This document shows, in pieces, positions 11,906-24,500 of a DNA stretch of 64,000 bases. The notes below the pieces were generated by a model, which was given only the letters and a program-made list of their open reading frames with translations, made no database searches and was not told where the DNA came from. Numbering within the stretch: position 1 is the first letter of the stretch; every line of letters starts with the position of its first letter. The translations under genes were made by a program, and so were the position numbers. Location: contig NC_083560.1 of the NCBI RefSeq assembly GCF_019925205.1, forward strand, positions 149,130,526 to 149,194,525, in the 5' to 3' direction. The DNA is from Metopolophium dirhodum (lineage: Eukaryota > Arthropoda > Insecta > Hemiptera > Aphididae).

Positions 11906-12386
11906 TGTTGATGAAGAAGACTTTAGACAATTGCAAATACATTTATCCACTATAAATTAACTAGATGTTCAAAAAACTAGAATTTAGAAGTCAATAAATA
12001 CGTTGATATTAACATTTTCATTGTTGGGGTATATCATTTCAAATTAAAAAAAAACATAATTTGTTGACGAATAAGACTTTAGATAATTGCAAATACATTG
12101 GTCACCTATAGATAGATTAGTTGTACGCAAAACTAGAATTTAGAAGTCAATAATTACGTTAATATTAACGTCATTCATTGTTGGGGTACGTCATTTCAAA
12201 TTAAAAAAAAACATAATATGTTGATGAATAAGACTTCAGACAATTGCAAACACATTTATCCACTGTACATAAACTAGATGATCAGAAAACTAGAATTTTG
12301 AAGTCAATAAATACGTTGATATTAACATTTTCATTGTTGGGGTACATCATTTCAAATTAAAAAAAACACATAAGTTGTTGTTGAAT

Positions 12387-12542
12387 AAGACTTCAGGCAA
12401 TTGCAAATACATTGGTCACCTATAGATAGATTAGTTGTACGCAAAACTAGAATTTAGAAGTCAATAAATACGTTGATATTAACATTTTCATTGTTGGGGT
12501 ACATCATTTCAAATTAAAAAAAAACATAAATTGTTGTTGAAT
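12387..12542 (+). repeat. Chimeric monomer, B left half and A right half
   Basis: The left half is class B (caggcaattgc, cattggtcacctatagatag, ttgtacgcaaaac). From the shared stretch ctagaatttagaagtcaata onward it is class A (aaatacgttgatattaacattttc, ggggtacatc). The switch lies in a segment identical in A1 and B2, as expected for homologous exchange or conversion inside a monomer. I saw no such chimera upstream of this point. Similar ones recur at about 14,160, 17,290, 19,018, 22,147, 24,025, 26,060, 29,035, 30,760, 31,850, 33,580, 35,765, 38,270, 40,455, 42,020, 44,370, 45,310, 47,035, 50,790, 54,560, 57,680, 59,410 and 62,540. Versions with gaaccc on the left occur at about 26,380, 29,350, 34,980, 37,175, 49,230, 54,250 and 56,750. 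Confidence 0.88.
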
Positions 12543-12699
12543 AAGACTTCAGGCAATTGCAAATACATTAGTCACCTATAGATAGATTAGTTGAACCCAA
12601 AACTAGAATTTAGAACTCAATAATTACGTTAATATTAACGTTATTCATTGTTGGGATACGTCATTTCAAATTAAAAAAAAACATAATATGTTGATGAAG

Positions 12700-13484
12700 A
12701 AGACTTTAGACAATTGCAAATACATTTATCCACTATAAATTAACTAGATGTTCAAAAAACTAGAATTTAGAAGTCAATAAATACGTTGATATTAACATTT
12801 TCATTGTTGGGGTATATCATTTCAAATTAAAAAAAACACATGAAATGTTGTTGAATAAGACTTCAGGCAATTGCAAATACATTACTCACCTATAGATCGA
12901 TTAGTTGTACGCAAAACTAGAATTTAGAAGTCAATAATTACGTTAATATTAACGTTATTCATTGTTGGGGTACATCATTTCAAATTAAAAAAAAAACATA
13001 AATTGTTGTTGATTAAGACTTCAGACAATTGAAAATACATTTATCCACTATAAATTAACTAGATGTTCAAAAATCTAGAATTTAGAAGTCAATAAATACG
13101 TTGATATTAACATTTTCATTGTTGGGGTATATCATTTCAAATTAAAAAAAAACATAATTTGTTGACGAATAAGACGTCAGACAATTTCAAATACATTGGT
13201 CACCTATAGATAGATTAGTTGAACCCAAAACTAGAATTTAGAACTCAATAATTACGTTAATATTAACGTAATTCATTGTTGGGGTACGTCATTTCAAATT
13301 AAAAAAAAACATAATATGTTGATGAATAAGACTGCAGACAATTGCAAACACATTTATCCACTATACATAAACTAGATGATCAGAAAACTAGAATTTTGAA
13401 GTCAATAAATACGTTGGTATTAACATTTTCATTGTTGGGGTACATCATTTCAAATTAAAAAAAACACATATGTTGTTGTTGAAT
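12700..13484 (+). repeat. Family I core cassette, 5 monomers (785 bp)
   Basis: The fixed order is A1 (actttagac, tail cacatgaaatg), B2 (atagatcg, gtacgc, 10-base A-tract), A1 (caattgaaaatac, tctagaattt, ggggtatatc), B (gacgtcag, caatttcaaat, acgtaattc) and A2 (gactgcag, gttggtattaac). Cassettes start at about 5,014, 12,700, 15,207, 17,557, 20,064, 22,883, 43,224, 45,886, 48,392, 53,405, 55,910 and 58,259. Partial ones containing gaaaatac are centred on 41,513 and 62,029. Spacing in monomers is 16, 15, 16 and 18 in the first cluster, then 13, 17, 16, 32, 16, 15 and 22 from 41.5 kb, so the usual HOR unit is 16 monomers (2,505-2,507 bp). The last A2 tail varies (cacatatg, or ggggtatatc with ttgacgaat at 15.2, 20.1 and 22.9 kb). 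Confidence 0.88.
12857..13014 (+). repeat. Reference monomer, class B2
   Basis: Example of the B2 sub-class, 158 bp. It has cattactcacctatagatcg, ttagttgtacgcaaaac in place of the gaaccc segment, and gaagtcaataattacg where B1 has gaactcaataattacg. The 16-bp palindrome is intact. The tail is A-like (ggggtacatc, a 10-base A-tract, cataaattgttgttgatt), so this copy already has a B body with an A-type end. A further B variant combines cattggtcacctatagatag with gtacgc (for example near 12,100). Confidence 0.92.
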
Positions 13485-14423
13485 AAGACTTCAGGCAATT
13501 GCAAATACATTAGTCACCTATAGATAGATTAGTTGAACCCAAAACTAGAATTTAGAACTCAATAATTACGTTAATATTAACGTTATTCATTGTTGGGGTA
13601 CGTCATTTCAAATTAAAAAAAAACATTATATGTTGATGAAGAAGACTTCAGACAATTGCAAATACATTTATCCACTATAAATTAACTAGATGTTCAAAAA
13701 ACTAGAATTTAGAAGTCAATAAATACGTTGATATTAACATTTTCATTGTTGGGGTATATCATTTCAAATTAAAAAAAAACATAATTTGTTGACGAATAAG
13801 ACTTTAGATAATTGCAAATACATTGGTCACCTATAGATAGATTAGTTGTACGCAAAACTAGAATTTAGAAGTCAATAATTACGTTAATATTAACGTCATT
13901 CATTGTTGGGGTACGTCATTTCAAATTAAAAAAAAACATAATATGTTGATGAATAAGACTTCAGACAATTGCAAACACATTTATCCACTATACATAAACT
14001 AGATGATCAGAAAACTAGAATTTTGAAGTCAATAAATACGTTGATATTAACATTTTCATTGTTGGGGTACATCATTTCAAATTAAAAAAAACACATAAGT
14101 TGTTGTTGAATAAGACTTCAGGCAATTGCAAATACATTGGTCACCTATAGATAGATTAGTTGTACGCAAAACTAGAATTTAGAAGTCAATAAATACGTTG
14201 ATATTAACATTTTCATTGTTGGGGTACATCATTTCAAATTAAAAAAAAACATAAATTGTTGTTGATTAAGACTTCAGACAATTGCAAATACATTTATCCA
14301 CTATAAATTAACTAGATGTTCAAAAAACTAGACTTTAGAAGTCAATAAATACGTTGATATTAACATTTTCATTGTTGGGGTACATCATTTCAAATTAAAA
14401 AAAAACATAATTTGTTGACGAAT

Positions 14424-14579
14424 AAGACTTCAGACAATTGCAAATACATTTATCCACTAAACATAAACTAGATGATCAGAAAACTAGAATTTAGAAGTCA
14501 ATAAATACGTTGATATCAACATTTTCATTGTTGGGGTACATCATTTCAAATTAAAAAAAAACATAATTTGTTGATGAAT
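14424..14579 (+). repeat. Chimeric monomer, A2 left and A1 right
   Basis: The left part is A2 (with ccactaaacataaac and gatgatcagaaaactag). After ctagaattt it continues as A1 (agaagtc rather than tgaagtc) with gttgatatcaac. The same form occurs at about 19,281-19,436, which is its copy in the 4,857-bp super-repeat, and a similar A2/A1 switch lies near 60,510. The ccactaaac variant itself is otherwise seen only in the 7-11 kb block (7,084, 8,495, 9,436 and 11,005), so this monomer links the 1-12 kb region to HOR family I. Confidence 0.8.
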
Positions 14580-16059
14580 AAGACTTCAGACAATTGCAAA
14601 CACATTTATCCACTATACATAAACTAGATGATCAGAAAACTAGAATTTTGAAGTCAATAAATACGTTGGTATTAACATTTTCATTGTTGGGGTACATCAT
14701 TTCAAATTAAAAAAAAACATAATTTGTTGACGAATAAGACGTCAGACAATTTCAAATACATTGGTCACCTATAGATAGATTAGTTGAACCCAAAACTAGA
14801 ATTTAGAAGTCAATAATTACGTTAATATTAACGTTATTCATTGTTGGGGTACGTCATTTCAAATTAAAAAAAAACATAATATGTTGATGAATAAGACTTC
14901 AGACAATTGCAAACACATTTATCCACTATACATAAACTAGATGATCAGAAAACTAGAATTTTGAAGTCAATAAATACGTTGGTATTAACATTTTCATTGT
15001 TGGGGTACATCATTTCAAATTAAAAAAAACACATAAGTTGTTGTTGAATAAGACTTCAGGCAATTGCAAATACATTAGTCACCTATAGATAGATTAGTTG
15101 AACCCAAAACTAGAATTTAGAACTCAATAATTACGTTAATATTAACGTTATTCATTGTTGGGATACGTCATTTCAAATTAAAAAAAAACATAATATGTTG
15201 ATGAAGAAGACTTTAGACAATTGCAAATACATTTATCCACTATAAATTAACTAGATGTTCAAAAAACTAGAATTTAGAAGTCAATAAATACGTTGATATT
15301 AACATTTTCATTGTTGGGGTATATCATTTCAAATTAAAAAAAACACATGAAATGTTGTTGAATAAGACTTCAGGCAATTGCAAATACATTACTCACCTAT
15401 AGATCGATTAGTTGTACGCAAAACTAGAATTTAGAAGTCAATAATTACGTTAATATTAACGTTATTCATTGTTGGGGTACATCATTTCAAATTAAAAAAA
15501 AAACATAAATTGTTGTTGATTAAGACTTCAGACAATTGAAAATACATTTATCCACTATAAATTAACTAGATGTTCAAAAATCTAGAATTTAGAAGTCAAT
15601 AAATACGTTGATATTAACATTTTCATTGTTGGGGTATATCATTTCAAATTAAAAAAAAACATAATTTGTTGACGAATAAGACGTCAGACAATTTCAAATA
15701 CATTGGTCACCTATAGATAGATTAGTTGAACCCAAAACTAGAATTTAGAACTCAATAATTACGTTAATATTAACGTAATTCATTGTTGGGGTACGTCATT
15801 TCAAATTAAAAAAAAACATAATATGTTGATGAATAAGACTGCAGACAATTGCAAACACATTTATCCACTATACATAAACTAGATGATCAGAAAACTAGAA
15901 TTTTGAAGTCAATAAATACGTTGGTATTAACATTTTCATTGTTGGGGTATATCATTTCAAATTAAAAAAAAACATAATTTGTTGACGAATAAGACTTTAG
16001 ATAATTGCAAATACATTGGTCACCTATAGATAGATTAGTTGTACGCAAAACTAGAATTT

Positions 16060-16090
16060 AGAAGTCAATAATTACGTTGATATTAACATT
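16060..16090 (+). repeat. B-to-A switch inside the palindrome segment
   Basis: Here the B-class sequence runs on to aataattacgtt, past the usual switch point, and then becomes A-class (gatattaacatttt). The crossover lies within a few bases around 16,073-16,079. It replaces the right arm of the 16-bp palindrome with the A version and so abolishes the perfect symmetry. The copy 4,857 bp downstream (about 20,930) has the same structure, so this junction predates the 31-monomer duplication. A neighbouring chimera at about 16,205-16,235 keeps gaactcaat from B and then reads aaatacg from A. Confidence 0.8.
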
Positions 16091-19000
16091 TTCATTGTTG
16101 GGGTACATCATTTCAAATTAAAAAAAAACATAAATTGTTGTTGAATAAGACTTCAGGCAATTGCAAATACATTAGTCACCTATAGATAGATTAGTTGAAC
16201 CCAAAACTAGAATTTAGAACTCAATAAATACGTTGATATTAACATTTTCATTGTTGGGGTATATCATTTCAAATTAAAAAAAAACATAATTTGTTGACGA
16301 ATAAGACGTCAGACAATTTCAAATACATTGGTCACCTATAGATAGATTAGTTGAACCCAAAACTAGAATTTAGAACTCAATAATTACGTTAATATTAACG
16401 TAATTCATTGTTGGGGTACGTCATTTCAAATTAAAAAAAAACATAATATGTTGATGAATAAGACTGCAGACAATTGCAAACACATTTATCCACTATACAT
16501 AAACTAGATGATCAGAAAACTAGAATTTTGAAGTCAATAAATACGTTGGTATTAACATTTTCATTGTTGGGGTACATCATTTCAAATTAAAAAAAACACA
16601 TATGTTGTTGTTGAATAAGACTTCAGGCAATTGCAAATACATTAGTCACCTATAGATAGATTAGTTGAACCCAAAACTAGAATTTAGAACTCAATAATTA
16701 CGTTAATATTAACGTTATTCATTGTTGGGGTACGTCATTTCAAATTAAAAAAAAACATTATATGTTGATGAAGAAGACTTCAGACAATTGCAAATACATT
16801 TATCCACTATAAATTAACTAGATGTTCAAAAAACTAGAATTTAGAAGTCAATAAATACGTTGATATTAACATTTTCATTGTTGGGGTATATCATTTCAAA
16901 TTAAAAAAAAACATAATTTGTTGACGAATAAGACTTTAGATAATTGCAAATACATTGGTCACCTATAGATAGATTAGTTGTACGCAAAACTAGAATTTAG
17001 AAGTCAATAATTACGTTAATATTAACGTCATTCATTGTTGGGGTACGTCATTTCAAATTAAAAAAAAACATAATATGTTGATGAATAAGACTTCAGACAA
17101 TTGCAAACACATTTATCCACTGTACATAAACTAGATGATCAGAAAACTAGAATTTTGAAGTCAATAAATACGTTGATATTAACATTTTCATTGTTGGGGT
17201 ACATCATTTCAAATTAAAAAAAACACATAAGTTGTTGTTGAATAAGACTTCAGGCAATTGCAAATACATTGGTCACCTATAGATAGATTAGTTGTACGCA
17301 AAACTAGAATTTAGAAGTCAATAAATACGTTGATATTAACATTTTCATTGTTGGGGTACATCATTTCAAATTAAAAAAAAACATAAATTGTTGTTGAATA
17401 AGACTTCAGGCAATTGCAAATACATTAGTCACCTATAGATAGATTAGTTGAACCCAAAACTAGAATTTAGAACTCAATAATTACGTTAATATTAACGTTA
17501 TTCATTGTTGGGATACGTCATTTCAAATTAAAAAAAAACATAATATGTTGATGAAGAAGACTTTAGACAATTGCAAATACATTTATCCACTATAAATTAA
17601 CTAGATGTTCAAAAAACTAGAATTTAGAAGTCAATAAATACGTTGATATTAACATTTTCATTGTTGGGGTATATCATTTCAAATTAAAAAAAACACATGA
17701 AATGTTGTTGAATAAGACTTCAGGCAATTGCAAATACATTACTCACCTATAGATCGATTAGTTGTACGCAAAACTAGAATTTAGAAGTCAATAATTACGT
17801 TAATATTAACGTTATTCATTGTTGGGGTACATCATTTCAAATTAAAAAAAAAACATAAATTGTTGTTGATTAAGACTTCAGACAATTGAAAATACATTTA
17901 TCCACTATAAATTAACTAGATGTTCAAAAATCTAGAATTTAGAAGTCAATAAATACGTTGATATTAACATTTTCATTGTTGGGGTATATCATTTCAAATT
18001 AAAAAAAAACATAATTTGTTGACGAATAAGACGTCAGACAATTTCAAATACATTGGTCACCTATAGATAGATTAGTTGAACCCAAAACTAGAATTTAGAA
18101 CTCAATAATTACGTTAATATTAACGTAATTCATTGTTGGGGTACGTCATTTCAAATTAAAAAAAAACATAATATGTTGATGAATAAGACTGCAGACAATT
18201 GCAAACACATTTATCCACTATACATAAACTAGATGATCAGAAAACTAGAATTTTGAAGTCAATAAATACGTTGGTATTAACATTTTCATTGTTGGGGTAC
18301 ATCATTTCAAATTAAAAAAAACACATATGTTGTTGTTGAATAAGACTTCAGGCAATTGCAAATACATTAGTCACCTATAGATAGATTAGTTGAACCCAAA
18401 ACTAGAATTTAGAACTCAATAATTACGTTAATATTAACGTTATTCATTGTTGGGGTACGTCATTTCAAATTAAAAAAAAACATTATATGTTGATGAAGAA
18501 GACTTCAGACAATTGCAAATACATTTATCCACTATAAATTAACTAGATGTTCAAAAAACTAGAATTTAGAAGTCAATAAATACGTTGATATTAACATTTT
18601 CATTGTTGGGGTATATCATTTCAAATTAAAAAAAAACATAATTTGTTGACGAATAAGACTTTAGATAATTGCAAATACATTGGTCACCTATAGATAGATT
18701 AGTTGTACGCAAAACTAGAATTTAGAAGTCAATAATTACGTTAATATTAACGTCATTCATTGTTGGGGTACGTCATTTCAAATTAAAAAAAAACATAATA
18801 TGTTGATGAATAAGACTTCAGACAATTGCAAACACATTTATCCACTATACATAAACTAGATGATCAGAAAACTAGAATTTTGAAGTCAATAAATACGTTG
18901 ATATTAACATTTTCATTGTTGGGGTACATCATTTCAAATTAAAAAAAACACATAAGTTGTTGTTGAATAAGACTTCAGGCAATTGCAAATACATTGGTCA

Positions 19001-22000
19001 CCTATAGATAGATTAGTTGTACGCAAAACTAGAATTTAGAAGTCAATAAATACGTTGATATTAACATTTTCATTGTTGGGGTACATCATTTCAAATTAAA
19101 AAAAAACATAAATTGTTGTTGATTAAGACTTCAGACAATTGCAAATACATTTATCCACTATAAATTAACTAGATGTTCAAAAAACTAGACTTTAGAAGTC
19201 AATAAATACGTTGATATTAACATTTTCATTGTTGGGGTACATCATTTCAAATTAAAAAAAAACATAATTTGTTGACGAATAAGACTTCAGACAATTGCAA
19301 ATACATTTATCCACTAAACATAAACTAGATGATCAGAAAACTAGAATTTAGAAGTCAATAAATACGTTGATATCAACATTTTCATTGTTGGGGTACATCA
19401 TTTCAAATTAAAAAAAAACATAATTTGTTGATGAATAAGACTTCAGACAATTGCAAACACATTTATCCACTATACATAAACTAGATGATCAGAAAACTAG
19501 AATTTTGAAGTCAATAAATACGTTGGTATTAACATTTTCATTGTTGGGGTACATCATTTCAAATTAAAAAAAAACATAATTTGTTGACGAATAAGACGTC
19601 AGACAATTTCAAATACATTGGTCACCTATAGATAGATTAGTTGAACCCAAAACTAGAATTTAGAAGTCAATAATTACGTTAATATTAACGTTATTCATTG
19701 TTGGGGTACGTCATTTCAAATTAAAAAAAAACATAATATGTTGATGAATAAGACTTCAGACAATTGCAAACACATTTATCCACTATACATAAACTAGATG
19801 ATCAGAAAACTAGAATTTTGAAGTCAATAAATACGTTGGTATTAACATTTTCATTGTTGGGGTACATCATTTCAAATTAAAAAAAACACATAAGTTGTTG
19901 TTGAATAAGACTTCAGGCAATTGCAAATACATTAGTCACCTATAGATAGATTAGTTGAACCCAAAACTAGAATTTAGAACTCAATAATTACGTTAATATT
20001 AACGTTATTCATTGTTGGGATACGTCATTTCAAATTAAAAAAAAACATAATATGTTGATGAAGAAGACTTTAGACAATTGCAAATACATTTATCCACTAT
20101 AAATTAACTAGATGTTCAAAAAACTAGAATTTAGAAGTCAATAAATACGTTGATATTAACATTTTCATTGTTGGGGTATATCATTTCAAATTAAAAAAAA
20201 CACATGAAATGTTGTTGAATAAGACTTCAGGCAATTGCAAATACATTACTCACCTATAGATCGATTAGTTGTACGCAAAACTAGAATTTAGAAGTCAATA
20301 ATTACGTTAATATTAACGTTATTCATTGTTGGGGTACATCATTTCAAATTAAAAAAAAAACATAAATTGTTGTTGATTAAGACTTCAGACAATTGAAAAT
20401 ACATTTATCCACTATAAATTAACTAGATGTTCAAAAATCTAGAATTTAGAAGTCAATAAATACGTTGATATTAACATTTTCATTGTTGGGGTATATCATT
20501 TCAAATTAAAAAAAAACATAATTTGTTGACGAATAAGACGTCAGACAATTTCAAATACATTGGTCACCTATAGATAGATTAGTTGAACCCAAAACTAGAA
20601 TTTAGAACTCAATAATTACGTTAATATTAACGTAATTCATTGTTGGGGTACGTCATTTCAAATTAAAAAAAAACATAATATGTTGATGAATAAGACTGCA
20701 GACAATTGCAAACACATTTATCCACTATACATAAACTAGATGATCAGAAAACTAGAATTTTGAAGTCAATAAATACGTTGGTATTAACATTTTCATTGTT
20801 GGGGTATATCATTTCAAATTAAAAAAAAACATAATTTGTTGACGAATAAGACTTTAGATAATTGCAAATACATTGGTCACCTATAGATAGATTAGTTGTA
20901 CGCAAAACTAGAATTTAGAAGTCAATAATTACGTTGATATTAACATTTTCATTGTTGGGGTACATCATTTCAAATTAAAAAAAAACATAAATTGTTGTTG
21001 AATAAGACTTCAGGCAATTGCAAATACATTAGTCACCTATAGATAGATTAGTTGAACCCAAAACTAGAATTTAGAACTCAATAAATACGTTGATATTAAC
21101 ATTTTCATTGTTGGGGTATATCATTTCAAATTAAAAAAAAACATAATTTGTTGACGAATAAGACGTCAGACAATTTCAAATACATTGGTCACCTATAGAT
21201 AGATTAGTTGAACCCAAAACTAGAATTTAGAACTCAATAATTACGTTAATATTAACGTAATTCATTGTTGGGGTACGTCATTTCAAATTAAAAAAAAACA
21301 TAATATGTTGATGAATAAGACTGCAGACAATTGCAAACACATTTATCCACTATACATAAACTAGATGATCAGAAAACTAGAATTTTGAAGTCAATAAATA
21401 CGTTGGTATTAACATTTTCATTGTTGGGGTACATCATTTCAAATTAAAAAAAACACATATGTTGTTGTTGAATAAGACTTCAGGCAATTGCAAATACATT
21501 AGTCACCTATAGATAGATTAGTTGAACCCAAAACTAGAATTTAGAACTCAATAATTACGTTAATATTAACGTTATTCATTGTTGGGGTACGTCATTTCAA
21601 ATTAAAAAAAAACATTATATGTTGATGAAGAAGACTTCAGACAATTGCAAATACATTTATCCACTATAAATTAACTAGATGTTCAAAAAACTAGAATTTA
21701 GAAGTCAATAAATACGTTGATATTAACATTTTCATTGTTGGGGTATATCATTTCAAATTAAAAAAAAACATAATTTGTTGACGAATAAGACTTTAGATAA
21801 TTGCAAATACATTGGTCACCTATAGATAGATTAGTTGTACGCAAAACTAGAATTTAGAAGTCAATAATTACGTTAATATTAACGTCATTCATTGTTGGGG
21901 TACGTCATTTCAAATTAAAAAAAAACATAATATGTTGATGAATAAGACTTCAGACAATTGCAAACACATTTATCCACTATACATAAACTAGATGATCAGA

Positions 22001-22252
22001 AAACTAGAATTTTGAAGTCAATAAATACGTTGATATTAACATTTTCATTGTTGGGGTACATCATTTCAAATTAAAAAAAACACATAAGTTGTTGTTGAAT
22101 AAGACTTCAGGCAATTGCAAATACATTGGTCACCTATAGATAGATTAGTTGTACGCAAAACTAGAATTTAGAAGTCAATAAATACGTTGATATTAACATT
22201 TTCATTGTTGGGGTACATCATTTCAAATTAAAAAAAAACATAAATTGTTGTT

Positions 22253-24500
22253 GATTAAGACTTCAGACAATTGCAAATACATTTATCCACTATAAATTAA
22301 CTAGATGTTCAAAAAACTAGACTTTAGAAGTCAATAAATACGTTGATATTAACATTTTCATTGTTGGGGTACATCATTTCAAATTAAAAAAAAACATAAT
22401 TTGTTGACGAATAAGACGTCAGACAATTTCAAATACATTGGTCACCTATACATAAACTAGATGATCAGAAAACTAGAATTTTGAAGTCAATAAATACGTT
22501 GGTATTAACATTTTCATTGTTGGGGTACATCATTTCAAATTAAAAAAAAACATAATATGTTGATGAATAAGACTTCAGACAATTGCAAACACATTTATCC
22601 ACTATACATAAACTAGATGATCAGAAAACTAGAATTTTGAAGTCAATAAATACGTTGGTATTAACATTTTCATTGTTGGGGTACATCATTTCAAATTAAA
22701 AAAAACACATAAGTTGTTGTTGAATAAGACTTCAGGCAATTGCAAATACATTAGTCACCTATAGATAGATTAGTTGAACCCAAAACTAGAATTTAGAACT
22801 CAATAATTACGTTAATATTAACGTTATTCATTGTTGGGATACGTCATTTCAAATTAAAAAAAAACATAATATGTTGATGAAGAAGACTTTAGACAATTGC
22901 AAATACATTTATCCACTATAAATTAACTAGATGTTCAAAAAACTAGAATTTAGAAGTCAATAAATACGTTGATATTAACATTTTCATTGTTGGGGTATAT
23001 CATTTCAAATTAAAAAAAACACATGAAATGTTGTTGAATAAGACTTCAGGCAATTGCAAATACATTACTCACCTATAGATCGATTAGTTGTACGCAAAAC
23101 TAGAATTTAGAAGTCAATAATTACGTTAATATTAACGTTATTCATTGTTGGGGTACATCATTTCAAATTAAAAAAAAAACATAAATTGTTGTTGATTAAG
23201 ACTTCAGACAATTGAAAATACATTTATCCACTATAAATTAACTAGATGTTCAAAAATCTAGAATTTAGAAGTCAATAAATACGTTGATATTAACATTTTC
23301 ATTGTTGGGGTATATCATTTCAAATTAAAAAAAAACATAATTTGTTGACGAATAAGACGTCAGACAATTTCAAATACATTGGTCACCTATAGATAGATTA
23401 GTTGAACCCAAAACTAGAATTTAGAACTCAATAATTACGTTAATATTAACGTAATTCATTGTTGGGGTACGTCATTTCAAATTAAAAAAAAACATAATAT
23501 GTTGATGAATAAGACTGCAGACAATTGCAAACACATTTATCCACTATACATAAACTAGATGATCAGAAAACTAGAATTTTGAAGTCAATAAATACGTTGG
23601 TATTAACATTTTCATTGTTGGGGTATATCATTTCAAATTAAAAAAAAACATAATTTGTTGACGAATAAGACTTTAGATAATTGCAAATACATTGGTCACC
23701 TATAGATAGATTAGTTGTACGCAAAACTAGAATTTAGAAGTCAATAATTACGTTAATATTAACGTCATTCATTGTTGGGGTACGTCATTTCAAATTAAAA
23801 AAAAACATAATATGTTGATGAATAAGACTTCAGACAATTGCAAACACATTTATCCACTATACATAAACTAGATGATCAGAAAACTAGAATTTTGAAGTCA
23901 ATAAATACGTTGATATTAACATTTTCATTGTTGGGGTACATCATTTCAAATTAAAAAAAACACATAAGTTGTTGTTGAATAAGACTTCAGGCAATTGCAA
24001 ATACATTGGTCACCTATAGATAGATTAGTTGTACGCAAAACTAGAATTTAGAAGTCAATAAATACGTTGATATTAACATTTTCATTGTTGGGGTACATCA
24101 TTTCAAATTAAAAAAAAACATAAATTGTTGTTGAATAAGACTTCAGGCAATTGCAAATACATTAGTCACCTATAGATAGATTAGTTGAACCCAAAACTAG
24201 AATTTAGAACTCAATAATTACGTTAATATTAACGTTATTCATTGTTGGGATACGTCATTTCAAATTAAAAAAAAACATAATATGTTGATGAAGAAGACTT
24301 TAGACAATTGCAAATACATTTATCCACTATAAATTAACTAGATGTTCAAAAAACTAGAATTTAGAAGTCAATAAATACGTTGATATTAACATTTTCATTG
24401 TTGGGGTATATCATTTCAAATTAAAAAAAACACATGAAATGTTGTTGAATAAGACTTCAGGCAATTGCAAATACATTACTCACCTATAGATCGATTAGTT
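22253..24500 (+). repeat. End of first family I domain
   Basis: This stretch follows the 31-monomer super-repeat. It contains the unique B/A2 chimera (22,413), one more full cassette (22,883), and at 24,299 the beginning of another (actttagac, cacatgaaatg, atagatcg, gtacgc). That last one is cut off within the B2 monomer: after gtacgcaaaactag it switches to ctttagaagtcaataaatacg with gatatcaac near 24,515. No gaaaatac marker is seen again for 18.3 kb, so this switch is taken as the boundary with family II. Confidence 0.75.
22413..22568 (+). repeat. Unique chimeric monomer with early B-to-A2 switch
   Basis: This monomer starts as the B variant with gacgtcagacaatttcaaat and cattggtcacctata, then becomes A2 at cataaactagatgatcag. 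The switch is in the cctata / actata stretch near 22,443-22,450. It is the only copy I saw with the exchange this far left; most chimeras switch about 35 bases further right. It lies just past the end of the near-identical 4,857-bp super-repeat (about 22,252), where the array order changes, so it may mark a recombination join. Confidence 0.8.

Larger units (their letters stand above)
11930..22252 (+). repeat. 31-monomer (4,857 bp) super-repeat, about 2.1 copies
   Basis: 11,930-17,395 matches 16,787-22,252 at a constant offset of 4,857 bp. The cassette marker gaaaatac pairs 13,026 with 17,883 and 15,533 with 20,390. The rare cactgtacat occurs only at 12,261 and 17,118; the third partial copy reads ccactatacat there (about 21,975). 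Both breakpoints are visible: acataatatg / actttagac versus acattatatg / acttcagac on the left, and ttgttgaataag versus ttgttgattaag on the right. Each copy consists of a 16-monomer and a 15-monomer HOR unit (2,507 + 2,350 bp). I saw almost no other differences, so the duplication appears recent. Confidence 0.88.
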
